Source: Saccharicrinis sp963675435 (lineage in GTDB: Bacteria; Bacteroidota; Bacteroidia; Bacteroidales; Marinilabiliaceae). From it: a DNA stretch of 64,000 nucleotides. Numbering within the stretch: the stretch's first letter is position 1; each line of letters opens with the position of its first letter. This document shows positions 53,239 to 62,041 of this stretch, piece by piece. Made by a program: the position numbers and the translations under genes. The stretch is taken from the NCBI GenBank assembly GCA_963675435.1, contig OY776216.1, forward strand, positions 558,001-622,000. The letters run 5' to 3'. The notes under the pieces were generated by a model, which searched no databases, was not told where the DNA came from, and saw only the letters and a list, made by a program, of their open reading frames with translations.

Positions 53239-53279
53239 AGAGGCTGTCCAATTTACTTGTTGGATAGCCTCTTTGTTTA
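53239..53279. terminator. Strong hairpin terminator near the C1 peptidase gene
   Basis: Arms agaggctgtccaa (53239-53251) and ttggatagcctct (53260-53272) pair over 13 positions with one G-T wobble and an 8-base loop. T-rich sequence follows on the plus strand (ctttgtttatttta). It could also end the minus-strand peptidase gene, whose stop is 25 bases away. Confidence 0.75.
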
Positions 53280-53296
53280 TTTTATATACACTTAAT

Positions 53297-54667
53297 TTAA
53301 AACATTGGATCCCATGGGGGTAACATCTCTGTTTTTTCTTTGTAGATATCTATTACCTTTTTACTGATAAATTTTTTATTTACTACAATGCGAAACATAT
53401 ATTCGTTAAACCATTTATCTGTAAAAGTAAGGTATCCATTTTCTCCGGAATTGGCCCCCCAACTGTTTTCAAACTGCCATTTAACAGGTTTTTCATGTTT
53501 ATCTAATTCCACAGCAATTAGTGCCATACCATGAGATGAACCACTATCATGCGTTTGAATGCGCTCCTTTTTATTCATTGCAAAAGGAATATTATAAACA
53601 GCCTCAAAGTCGTAATTATCCACATCTAAAATACCAAAATCTCTGCGTAATTGTTTACCTACATCACACGAAGCATACATTGCTTCATTGTTTTTGATAG
53701 ATTCAACGCAAAACTGTTTAATTACTTCATTGGGAAGATTTACGTAATGCCAATTTTCACCTTCTTCTATATTACGATAGTTTTCTATTTCATAATGTTT
53801 CCAGTAATCACGTGAAGGATCATTCATTAACATTACATAATCACTTAGTTTTATGTCACCTAAAACATCTTTCATAAAAGATTGTGGTGTATAAGCTTTA
53901 CTTTCAGAAACAGTACCTTCTTTATCTTTAAATCGGTATTCAAAGTTTACCGGTGGTTCTCCTAAATTTAAAACCAGCATGCGATAAACGGTACCTAGCA
54001 TTTCCACTTTACGATCATGGATTTGCTTGTCGTTTTTACCATCATTTTTCATGTTTCGGAGCTCCAATGCCTGTTCTCTAAGTTTTCGATTTAGCAAACG
54101 AGTTAACCAGCTTGTATTATTGCTTGAATACGTTTCTTCCATGGCCTCTTTTGGCACCATACCGTATTTTTCAGCAAGATTTACAAAGTTAATCCACTGT
54201 CCACCGTCATCAACCGGATATTTAAAGTACCAACTTACTTTTTCATCGTCAAAACCACGATCTGAAGTGTTTAAAATATTATTTAAAAACAAATTTGATT
54301 TTTCAAATAAATCCCAGAAATACAGATAGTTTTGTGAAAATTCAAACGAACTTACATTAAAATGCTTCATTGCTACAGGACGAAAAACATTTAATGAAGT
54401 AAATAACCAGCATCGTCCTGATTTATTTTGATTGGTAATGCCTGATACATCCACACGATAAGTAAAGTAATGATCAGTTGTACCCTCGTTTTCACGATTC
54501 CAGGCAATGTTTTTAATTGGATTTGAATAAAGTGCATTTTCCATCGCCTTTGTATAATTATCTTTTACAAAACCCTCACGTATCTTTTTCAAATCGTTTT
54601 GATCTACGCTTTGAGCCATAGCAGATAAAGACAAAGTCATTCCGACTAGTATCAATAACTTTTTCAT
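53297..54667 (-). CDS. Exported C1 peptidase, bleomycin hydrolase/PepC type
   Basis: 456 residues, with a signal peptide (LLILVGMTLSLSAMAQ) that cytoplasmic PepC enzymes lack. The papain-like triad is complete: Cys86 in QNKSGRCWLF, His in DSGSSHGMALIAV, and Asn in FENSWGANSGENGYLTF. The fold matches the bleomycin hydrolase family, which forms hexameric self-compartmentalised aminopeptidases. It acts in the periplasm or outside the cell, probably in peptide use. It is a single-gene unit: gaps of about 300 bases or more flank it on both sides. Confidence 0.92.
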   Translation of the reverse strand: MKKLLILVGMTLSLSAMAQSVDQNDLKKIREGFVKDNYTKAMENALYSNPIKNIAWNRENEGTTDHYFTYRVDVSGITNQNKSGRCWLFTSLNVFRPVAMKHFNVSSFEFSQNYLYFWDLFEKSNLFLNNILNTSDRGFDDEKVSWYFKYPVDDGGQWINFVNLAEKYGMVPKEAMEETYSSNNTSWLTRLLNRKLREQALELRNMKNDGKNDKQIHDRKVEMLGTVYRMLVLNLGEPPVNFEYRFKDKEGTVSESKAYTPQSFMKDVLGDIKLSDYVMLMNDPSRDYWKHYEIENYRNIEEGENWHYVNLPNEVIKQFCVESIKNNEAMYASCDVGKQLRRDFGILDVDNYDFEAVYNIPFAMNKKERIQTHDSGSSHGMALIAVELDKHEKPVKWQFENSWGANSGENGYLTFTDKWFNEYMFRIVVNKKFISKKVIDIYKEKTEMLPPWDPMF

Positions 54668-54981
54668 GATATTTGTTTTTATATGATTTTATTTATTTCA
54701 GAAAAAAAGAAGCTACAATAATAGTATTTACAGTCAGATATTTATAGGTTGGTGTTGGGATAAGTTAGTAACGAAATACTTTGTAATATAAGTGTTCAAA
54801 TTGGGGATGTTACGTATCGTTTTTTTTACTCGGCATTACTAACTCCCAGATAAGTATTTTGTAACAGACCTCAGGTTTATAATGATGATATTATTTTAAT
54901 GTATAATTAATTTAAAAAATGATTATTAATGATGTTTATATACAATTAAACTTTAAGTTATGTTTTAATGGTGCTTTATTA
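54668..54981. other. Intergenic region between the C1 peptidase and corA
   Basis: 314 bases with no gene. It contains the peptidase promoter (a TATTATTG element on the minus strand is a weak -7 candidate) and an 8-base inverted pair GTTAGTAA (54764-54771) / TTACTAAC (54836-54843), 64 bases apart. Nothing else recognised. Confidence 0.4.
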
Positions 54982-55911
54982 CTAAAACCATTGTCTTTTT
55001 CTAAATATAATTACGCCTAAAAATGATAAGGCTAATGATCCTGCAATAATAGAAGGCATGGCCCATAATGAATTTTCCATAAAGTTAGGCACATTCATTC
55101 CAAACATACTGGCAATTAAAGTTGGTATCATCAGTATAATCGAAATTAAGGTTAATTGCTTCATTACCACATTTAAATTATTGGATATTACCGAAGCAAA
55201 AGCATCCATCATACCACTTTGGATATCAGAATATATTTGAGCCATTTCAAGGGCTTGTTTATTCTCAATAAAAGCATCTTCGAGTAAATCGGTATTGATC
55301 TCTGTGGTAATCTTTTTTGAGTTACGAAGCTTAGCCAATACGATTTCGTTTGCCTTAATGGAAGTGATAAAATATACCAAACATTTTTCCATTTTTAGCA
55401 ACTTGTTTAACTCCTTGTTTTTGATTGATTTTTCAAGATCTTGTTCAATTAAAGAAGTCATTTTATTGATTTGCTTTAAGTAACTTAAATACAGACTTCC
55501 AGATCTCAAAAATAATCGAAGTATAAAGTTGATGTTATCTGTGATTTCATGATATTGATCTCTGAATGGAGACGGTTTATCAATCGGTAATATCTCGTTA
55601 TTTTTTGAGCATAATGTTAATGTAAAGCTATCGGTAATAAAAATACCTAATGGGATGGTGTTAAAAGGCACACCATTATTTTCTACAATAACAGGAATCC
55701 TCAAGATAATTAAAGTCCAGTGATGATCAAACTCTATACGAGGCCTCTCGTCCTGGTCTAAAATGTCATTAATAAGATCACTAGGTAATCCAAATTCGTC
55801 GGTTAGTTTATATAGTTGTGTCTCTGTTGGATTGGTCACATTAATCCAGCATCCTTTTTGGGGTTTGTCTATTTCTACATAACCACCAAAGGTTTTAAAA
55901 ATTTTGATCAT
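54982..55911 (-). CDS. corA: CorA-family divalent cation transporter
   Basis: 309 residues from the ATG at 55911 (MIKIFKTFGGYVEI); a GTG at 55926 would add five residues. A large cytoplasmic N-terminal domain, then two C-terminal membrane helices. The selectivity motif GMNVPNF sits after helix 1, and the protein ends in basic KRQW. Members form pentamers that take up Mg, Co or Ni; some export. The leader upstream contains a strong hairpin, so transcript-level control is possible. Confidence 0.93.
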   Translation of the reverse strand: MIKIFKTFGGYVEIDKPQKGCWINVTNPTETQLYKLTDEFGLPSDLINDILDQDERPRIEFDHHWTLIILRIPVIVENNGVPFNTIPLGIFITDSFTLTLCSKNNEILPIDKPSPFRDQYHEITDNINFILRLFLRSGSLYLSYLKQINKMTSLIEQDLEKSIKNKELNKLLKMEKCLVYFITSIKANEIVLAKLRNSKKITTEINTDLLEDAFIENKQALEMAQIYSDIQSGMMDAFASVISNNLNVVMKQLTLISIILMIPTLIASMFGMNVPNFMENSLWAMPSIIAGSLALSFLGVIIFRKRQWF

Positions 55912-55934
55912 GATAAGTCTCCTCACAATTTTAA

Positions 55935-55961
55935 CTGTAAGGAAACACGAAGCCCTTACAG
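55935..55961 (-). promoter_or_regulatory. Hairpin in the corA leader
   Basis: Perfect 8-base stem, CTGTAAGG with CCTTACAG, around an 11-base loop. It lies 24 bases before the corA ATG. A second small stem, ATGG/CCAT, lies at about 55990-56006. The two suggest a structured leader of about 100 bases. It does not match a riboswitch that I can name. Confidence 0.45.
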
Positions 55962-56225
55962 AAGTTCTACAACATTTAATCTACTTGGATATGGGTCTTC
56001 GTCCATCGTTTTGTTAATTTTTAATTATAGGTTGCAAAAGTAGTTTTATTTTGTAAAAAATCTTTGATTTGAGGATTATATTTCAAATTTACTCCTACAG
56101 AAATGGTTTATAATTAATTATGATTTTCAAATTCACGCAATATAAAGCTGTAAAATAATCTGAAAAGGTGATTACTCGATATATTGCTTACATATTGTAA
56201 GTACTATGGAAATGTGATATTGGAT

Positions 56226-56265
56226 TAAAAAAAAGGAACTGATCCTTATTATATCGACCAGTTCC
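56226..56265 (-). terminator. Terminator of the TonB receptor gene
   Basis: Stem GGAACTG (56235-56241) with CAGTTCC (56259-56265) and a 17-base loop. On the minus strand it runs into eight or more T residues (plus-strand A run from 56227). The receptor stop lies 31 bases upstream. Confidence 0.75.
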
Positions 56266-56296
56266 AATCGTTATAGTTAATACAGAAAGAAAGTTA

Positions 56297-58525
56297 TTAC
56301 TTAATGCCAAAAGGTAATTTAATGCTAAAGCTGATGTTACGGCCTATATTATTAAAACCTATTTCCTTTAGTGTTGACAAGTGATCCATATATTTTTCAT
56401 TCAAAATATTATTTACATGAATCGCGAATTCAATGGTTTGGTTTTGATATTTAATACTAGTTCCTATAGCGCTGTTTAAAACAAAATAACTATCCGTTTG
56501 GGTTTCGAACATAGCTGGTTTATTTTGCTTGTCAGCCCACAATCCGCCAATCTTAAAATAGTTTTCTTTTAAAATTCCAATTTCATTTTTTTGAAATTTA
56601 ATATCACATCTTAATTTATTTTGAGGAATAAAAGGTAAATAGGTTCCATTTTCTTGCTTTCCAATTAAATAAGAATAGTTCGAAGTGATATTTAACCAAT
56701 TTGTTATAAATGAATTAAGTGCTATTTCTCCTCCATATAGCTCAGAATTAGATTGGGCATATTTAAATATATCGTATCCTTCATTTGAAACTTGATTTGT
56801 TGGAGCTAGAAATATATAATCTTTAATGGTATTATGAAATCCGGAAACATCCAGCATGAAATGCTGAGTATGATAATGTGCACTCAAATCAAATTCATAA
56901 TTTCTTTGAGTTTTTAAAGTGCTATTTCCTTGCTCATATCTTGCTTCGTGAACACCATTTTGCGTTAATTCTGCAATATTTGGAGTTCTGTATGCTGATG
57001 CAAAATTTGCGCGTATTAAAATATTATCTGTAGCATCGTAGGTAGCACCTGCCGAAATACTAATATTTGAATAGTTTTTATCAATTGCCTCTTTATCCAC
57101 TTCTGCTTCTGTTGATATGTTTCTGTAATCAAAGCGCATACCTAATTGAGTTTCCAGTTTATTGAAGAGGCTATGTTTGGCCAATCCAAATACCGAAAAA
57201 TCATCAACATCAGCATTAGGAATAACATGGTTGGGTGCTTTATTATTTCTATTGGTTTTATTAGCACCTTGTAAACCAATTATATAATCTGCATTTGTAT
57301 TTGATGGTAGATAGGTTTTTAATTCGTACGAAAATGTATTTAAATCCATATTTACCATTTCAAATTCTGACATACTATTGTCGGTTTGCAGTCGCCTGTT
57401 ATTTAACTGGTAAGATGCATTTATATCAACTTTAAAATTATTTAAAAACAGTGTGTTTTTGGACGAGATAATATGGTTGGTTAAGTCCTGATACCAAATT
57501 TTATTTTCTCTTTCGTTTTTAGTTATTAAGTCAACAGATTCATCGTTACTCATACCCAGTTTTGGTCGGTTGTAATCATAGTACAATCTAAAAATTCCAA
57601 ATGATTTATTTAACCCTAAGTTTGCTTTAAAGCTATGTTCGTTAAAACGTGTATTTGGTATGTAATTATCATCACCATCTTTATAATCTTTATGACTTTT
57701 TATGCCTGCTCTAAAACCCCAGTTAAAATCATTTGAAGCACCTTTAATTCCCAGGTCAGATACCATACCATTTGTGTTTGAATGGTATTGAAGGTTATAA
57801 TCTCCTATTATTTTATTTGCAGGCGCTGGTTTTTCTTTAATAATATTGAGTACACCTCCAACAGCGTCTGATCCAAACAGTAATGAAGCCGGCCCTTTAA
57901 CCACTTCAATACGGTCGATACCAAATTCATCAATTACAAAAGGGTGGTGTTCCGAGAATTGAAAGTTTTCGAGCTTAATACCATTATTCAACATTAAAAT
58001 ATTGGTCATGGATAAACCTCTGATAACAGGCTTTGCAACACCGGTTCCATTGGATATCATATCAACACCAGGTTGTGCAGCCAGAGCTTCCATAAATGTA
58101 GGACTGCCCACAGAACTGATATCTTTACTCTTAATCAGATCAATTTTTATGGCATTTTCGTGTTGTGTAGAGTAGGTTCCTCCTGACACAACAACCTCCT
58201 CTGGCTGAAGCATTGCAGGTTCCATTTTTATGTTTAATTCAAGTTCGTTGTTGTTTAACTCAATGGTTTTAATGATGGTTTTATATCCAATAAACGAAAA
58301 CTGAATCTTAATTCTACCTTTAGGTAGATCATTTAATGTGTAAGCTCCGTTTTCATTGGTCAATGTTCCTGTATTTTGTTCAGGCAGATAAACTGTTGCA
58401 TTGGGTAGTCCCTCATTGAAATTACCATCTGTTACTCTTCCTTTAATGCTGTTTTGAGCAGTTGTAATTTGGTTCATAGCTATGCATAACAATGCTAGCA
58501 ACCAAAAAAGTTTTAATCCTTTCAT
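56297..58525 (-). CDS. TonB-dependent receptor, probable metal (Zn/Cu class) importer
   Basis: 742 residues. Signal peptide ending TAQ (about 24), a carboxypeptidase-regulatory-like domain (25-115), plug (PTFMEALAAQPGVDMISNGTGVAKPVIRGLSM), then FQFSEHHPFVIDEFGIDRIEVVKGPASLLFGSDAVGGVLNII, and a barrel ending SFSIKLPFGIK. The EHHPFVID block with two His next to the TonB-plug contact is found in ZnuD-like and copper receptor groups. A small His-rich membrane protein gene lies just upstream on the same strand, which supports a metal substrate. A palindrome sits 18 bases before its ATG. Confidence 0.85.
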   Translation of the reverse strand: MKGLKLFWLLALLCIAMNQITTAQNSIKGRVTDGNFNEGLPNATVYLPEQNTGTLTNENGAYTLNDLPKGRIKIQFSFIGYKTIIKTIELNNNELELNIKMEPAMLQPEEVVVSGGTYSTQHENAIKIDLIKSKDISSVGSPTFMEALAAQPGVDMISNGTGVAKPVIRGLSMTNILMLNNGIKLENFQFSEHHPFVIDEFGIDRIEVVKGPASLLFGSDAVGGVLNIIKEKPAPANKIIGDYNLQYHSNTNGMVSDLGIKGASNDFNWGFRAGIKSHKDYKDGDDNYIPNTRFNEHSFKANLGLNKSFGIFRLYYDYNRPKLGMSNDESVDLITKNERENKIWYQDLTNHIISSKNTLFLNNFKVDINASYQLNNRRLQTDNSMSEFEMVNMDLNTFSYELKTYLPSNTNADYIIGLQGANKTNRNNKAPNHVIPNADVDDFSVFGLAKHSLFNKLETQLGMRFDYRNISTEAEVDKEAIDKNYSNISISAGATYDATDNILIRANFASAYRTPNIAELTQNGVHEARYEQGNSTLKTQRNYEFDLSAHYHTQHFMLDVSGFHNTIKDYIFLAPTNQVSNEGYDIFKYAQSNSELYGGEIALNSFITNWLNITSNYSYLIGKQENGTYLPFIPQNKLRCDIKFQKNEIGILKENYFKIGGLWADKQNKPAMFETQTDSYFVLNSAIGTSIKYQNQTIEFAIHVNNILNEKYMDHLSTLKEIGFNNIGRNISFSIKLPFGIK

Positions 58526-58542
58526 TGGAATTATATCAATAG

Positions 58543-58561
58543 GAGTGTATTAAATACACTC
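58543..58561. promoter_or_regulatory. 19-base palindrome before the TonB receptor gene
   Basis: GAGTGTATTAAATACACTC, perfect 9-base arms around one central A, 18 bases before the receptor ATG. The size and symmetry suit a metalloregulator (Fur/Zur class) site, but the sequence is not a classical Fur box. An inter-gene stem is the alternative. Confidence 0.5.
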
Positions 58562-58621
58562 ATTATTAGTTATTTGTTAATTTAAGTAAATTATACCAAA
58601 AGGTATTTGTATGTAGATAAA

Positions 58622-58948
58622 TTAGCAGAAAGGAGGAGCTCGTAAATTAAATGAGTAAATGTTTTTTAGGACATATATACGTTGAATAGTTGAAGTATAT
58701 ATATCCTTAATAAACTCTGGAATGACATCAATTTGTACTTTGTTATTGTTTATAAATTGAACAAATTCAAAAGCACAGATAGGACACTTTTTGTGCTGTT
58801 TTGTTATATGTTTCTGATGCGATAATTGTTGAGTATCATGATCGTGATGAATATACAAATAGTGTAAAGTTTTTATCAGAATAGGACTGAAAAAAACAAG
58901 CAATATTGCCAAAGAAATATACTTTCTGTATGTGTTTGCTTTTACCAT
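58622..58948 (-). CDS. Small His-rich membrane protein with CPIC motif
   Basis: 108 residues. One N-terminal hydrophobic helix (ISLAILLVFFSPILIKTLHYLY) followed by a His-rich stretch, IHHDHDTQQLSHQKHITKQH, then KKCPICAFEF, and the end LRAPPFC. The His cluster plus CxxC pair is a strong metal-binding signature. The RAPP end recalls DUF2946-type proteins that accompany metal-related TonB receptors. I cannot name the family firmly. The TonB receptor gene begins about 97 bases later on the same strand. Likely role: periplasmic capture or sensing of Zn or Cu (inference). Confidence 0.7.
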   Translation of the reverse strand: MVKANTYRKYISLAILLVFFSPILIKTLHYLYIHHDHDTQQLSHQKHITKQHKKCPICAFEFVQFINNNKVQIDVIPEFIKDIYTSTIQRIYVLKNIYSFNLRAPPFC

Positions 58949-59114
58949 TTATGATACATCAAAACTTATTACAATTTTATACTATAACAAAAAAAACACC
59001 ATTTTGGGGATTGTGTTCGATTCATAGTTTATTTAAAATACTTTTCAGTTAAATAATAAGTATACTTAAAATAAATTAAAATATACTAAATCAGATATAT
59101 AAGTAAGTGTAAAT

Positions 59115-60893
59115 TTATCTATACATTTCTTCAATTATTTCTTTGTATTCAATATTAACTTGTTTTCTACGAACTTTTAAAGAGTTTGTCATCAGGTTAT
59201 TTTCAATAGTGAAAGGTTTTGGTAAAAGTCTAAATTTCACAACCTTTTCGTATGGAGCAAGGCTTTCTTGTAAGACATCTATTTTTTTCTGAAACTCTTG
59301 AATTGCTACTGGATTATTAACTAGTTTATAATTTTCAATAGAGTCGTCATCCTTTTTACAAAGCGATTTTAAGTAGGTAAAACAAGGAACAATTAAAGCT
59401 GTTAAATATCTTCGGTTATCTCCAATAACACAGAGCTGTTCTATCTGTTGACATTGAGATAACTGAAGTTCAATTTTCTGGGGTGATACGTATTTACCAG
59501 TAGATGTTTTCATAATATCTTTAATACGTTCTTTCATTAATAAAATACCTGGTTCTGGTATCTCACCCTGATCTCCTGTATAATACCAACCATCTTTTAA
59601 AACCTCTGCTGTTGCTTCGGGTTTTTTATAATACCCGCTAAATACAGTATCTCCTTTTACTAATATTTGCCCATCATCTCCTTTAATTTTCACCTGAACG
59701 TGAGGCATAATACTGCCAGTGTTCACAAAATCGTATTTATCTTTTTTCATGCATGATACTGTGGCTGTAGTTTCTGTTGCTCCATAGCCGTAGTTTATTT
59801 TAATACCCAATGCATGAAAGAATTTTAAAATATCAAGGTTTAAAGCAGCACCAGCACAAGGCATATACTTAATATGTCCGCCAAAAACTTTTTTAAAGTT
59901 TTTCATAACCAGTATGTTGGCTATTTTATGTTTTAGTTGTAATACGAATGGAGGAGTTAATGAATCTTTTTCATATTCAATATATTGCATTCCTGTGCTT
60001 AAGGCCCAGTTGAATATAAAGCTCTTAGGCTTACTCCATTTTTCTGTAGTTTTTAAAATAATGTCATACGATTTTTCAAAAAATCGTGGTACAGCGCACA
60101 TTACAGTAGGTTTTACTTTAGGCAGTTCATGAATAATATCTTTAGGATTTGCATTAAATACATTTGTAGCTCCTTTGTAAAAGACGAAGTATGACCATCC
60201 TCGTTCAAATACATGACTCAATGGAAGAAAGGCTAATGAAACATCATTTTCATCTAGTTCGAGTCTAATACTGTGAATTTCAAGAAGTTTTATAAAATTA
60301 CTATGATGAAGCATTACACCTTTAGGCTCCCCTGTAGTTCCTGAAGTATAAATAATGGTGGCTAAATCGCTCGTTTGGGCTTCAAATAATCTGTTATTTA
60401 GAGTTTCTTTAGTGGAGCTATCAAAATTGGAATCAAGTATATCTTGAAAAGAAATTACTTTTTCGTGATCAGAAGGAGGACAATTTAAAGTGACAATTAA
60501 TTTTAGAGAATTGCAGTTTTTAAGTGCTTTTAGTGCATTTAAAAGTTGTATTTCATCTCCTACAAAAAGTACTTCCATTTCTGTTTCCTTAACTATGTAT
60601 TCTAGTTGATCGTAGGTGGAAGTAGGAAATATGGGTACCACAACCCCTCTGGTACTTAATATTCCAAAGTCGGTAATTGACCACTCCGGACAATTGTGAC
60701 TATAGATTCCAATATTGGAATTTGCATTTATTCCTTCACTAATAAGATATTTAGAAATACTTTCAATACGAATACCTAAATCATTCCATGATAATTCTTT
60801 GTATGTATTTCCTTTTTTAAATTTTACAGCTGTTTTGTTACCATATTTTTTAATACGATTACGTATAATAACGGCTAAATGAGATTCTTTCAT
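59115..60893 (-). CDS. Long-chain fatty acid-CoA ligase (AMP-forming)
   Basis: 592 residues. ANL superfamily: the AMP-binding P-loop IIYTSGTTGEPKGVMLHHSN, then YGATETTATVSC and YYTGDQGEI, with the FACS signature LLMKERIKDIMKTSTGKYVSPQKIE. The C-terminal lysine lies in TNSLKVRR. Length and motifs match the FAA1/FadD-like group common in Bacteroidota. It activates fatty acids to acyl-CoA at the membrane. The acyltransferase gene lies 29 bases upstream on the same strand, so an acyl-transfer route is coherent. Confidence 0.93.
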   Translation of the reverse strand: MKESHLAVIIRNRIKKYGNKTAVKFKKGNTYKELSWNDLGIRIESISKYLISEGINANSNIGIYSHNCPEWSITDFGILSTRGVVVPIFPTSTYDQLEYIVKETEMEVLFVGDEIQLLNALKALKNCNSLKLIVTLNCPPSDHEKVISFQDILDSNFDSSTKETLNNRLFEAQTSDLATIIYTSGTTGEPKGVMLHHSNFIKLLEIHSIRLELDENDVSLAFLPLSHVFERGWSYFVFYKGATNVFNANPKDIIHELPKVKPTVMCAVPRFFEKSYDIILKTTEKWSKPKSFIFNWALSTGMQYIEYEKDSLTPPFVLQLKHKIANILVMKNFKKVFGGHIKYMPCAGAALNLDILKFFHALGIKINYGYGATETTATVSCMKKDKYDFVNTGSIMPHVQVKIKGDDGQILVKGDTVFSGYYKKPEATAEVLKDGWYYTGDQGEIPEPGILLMKERIKDIMKTSTGKYVSPQKIELQLSQCQQIEQLCVIGDNRRYLTALIVPCFTYLKSLCKKDDDSIENYKLVNNPVAIQEFQKKIDVLQESLAPYEKVVKFRLLPKPFTIENNLMTNSLKVRRKQVNIEYKEIIEEMYR

Positions 60894-60922
60894 ATATTTT
60901 TATTCGACTTCTTTGTGTGATA

Positions 60923-61798
60923 CTATGCTGAAATATGTTTCCAACGTTTGTGCGACCATAACCAGCATTCTGGTTTATTGATTATATTTTGTTCTAATTT
61001 TTTTGCGTACAATTTTGTTAACTCTCCTTCTTTTAAACTGATAGGTTTATCTGTTAAAACTGTTAAATACAATTCGTAGTATCCTCTTTTCTTTTGATTT
61101 ATATCTACGTAAACCACTGGGTAATTGTTTATTCGGGCATGTTTTTCCGGACCTTGTAAAAATGGTGTTTTTATTCCTAAAAAATCAATCCATAAAGCCT
61201 TAGGCAATAGTCTTTTTGAAGGACTTTGATCAGCTGCCATTAAATAGATAAAAGGTTGGTTTCTGTTTTCTTCAAAAGTTTTAGAGGTTTCGTAAATAGA
61301 AGATAATGTAGTTCCACAGCGAGATCTACTTTTACGTAAAAATTTATCAATATATTTATTTCGAAGTCGTTTATAAAATGCGATAGCTTTATAATCAGTT
61401 TGTAAGCTAGCTGATAAACTACCCCACTCCCAATTGTTGTAATGAGCTGTAACCGCAATAATACTTTTGTTTTCTTTAAAAAAAGGTTCTATAACTTCGG
61501 GATTTAAAAGTTTATGCCTTTTAATAATTACTTTTTTAGGCATGGTAAAAGCTTTTATGCCTTCTACTATATAGTCAATCAGGTGTTTATAGGCTTTTCT
61601 TTCAATATCTTTTATTTCACTGGCAGATTTTTCAGGAAAGGCAAGTTTTATATTCTGATGTATAACTTTTACTCTGTATTTAATAATATTGCGCATTATA
61701 AAACGCATAAAGTCTGAAAATACGTAAAGTGCCTTAAATGGTATTAAGGTGATTATTAGTAGTAATAAGTAAAAGAAAAATGTGGCTAATAGGCTCAT
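60923..61798 (-). CDS. LpxL/HtrB-family lipid acyltransferase
   Basis: 291 residues. An N-terminal membrane helix (FFFYLLLLIITLIPF) anchors the protein. The acyltransferase motif HYNNWEWG (HX4E) lies near residue 118, with DQSP (AADQSPSKRLLP) as the second block. It probably adds a secondary acyl chain to lipid A on the inner face of the inner membrane; Bacteroidota relatives have also been linked to aminolipids. It is transcribed before the fatty acid-CoA ligase (29-base gap). Confidence 0.9.
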   Translation of the reverse strand: MSLLATFFFYLLLLIITLIPFKALYVFSDFMRFIMRNIIKYRVKVIHQNIKLAFPEKSASEIKDIERKAYKHLIDYIVEGIKAFTMPKKVIIKRHKLLNPEVIEPFFKENKSIIAVTAHYNNWEWGSLSASLQTDYKAIAFYKRLRNKYIDKFLRKSRSRCGTTLSSIYETSKTFEENRNQPFIYLMAADQSPSKRLLPKALWIDFLGIKTPFLQGPEKHARINNYPVVYVDINQKKRGYYELYLTVLTDKPISLKEGELTKLYAKKLEQNIINKPECWLWSHKRWKHISA

Positions 61799-61926
61799 GC
61801 GTCAAATATATATGAATTTACGTGCTGCGCAAAAACATATATATAAAAACTAACCTAATACGTGTAATATCAGTTAAATTATAGTTGTATTATTATAGTT
61901 ATATTGCACGCTGCTGCTAGATTTTG

Positions 61927-61949
61927 AGCCTATTCAATGGACATAGGCT
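61927..61949. terminator. Hairpin in the gap downstream of the hydrolase gene
   Basis: AGCCTAT (61927-61933) and ATAGGCT (61943-61949), a 9-base loop. On the minus strand it is followed by only a few T residues, so termination is possible but weak. Confidence 0.4.
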
Positions 61950-62041
61950 TGTGTGCGATTTTATAGCGTTCAAAAATATATAATCGGTAATTAAATCTCA
62001 CGATAAAATCGTTAGATAGCGCTGTTTTATAATTAAATGAA

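Larger units (their letters stand above)
52262..53296. other. Large non-coding gap with possible decayed coding fragments
   Basis: 1035 bases. Near 52262-52440 it holds the operon's promoter region. From about 52518 to 53000 short plus-strand stretches look coding: GAAIYPLYKDEYIKSILDTV ending in TAA near 52577, and a 42-codon piece from ATG 52632. A segment reading NFDIRIINDDSTSLNPDIQD near 52905-52965 is similar. They are broken by stops and lie in different frames, so they may be remnants of one decayed gene or chance. A good plus-strand terminator ends the gap. No RNA gene recognised. Confidence 0.4.
55912..56296. other. Intergenic region between corA and the second TonB receptor
   Basis: 385 bases. 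It holds the corA leader and promoter on the minus strand and the terminator of the receptor gene near 56235. The middle (56045-56225) shows nothing recognisable. Confidence 0.5.
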
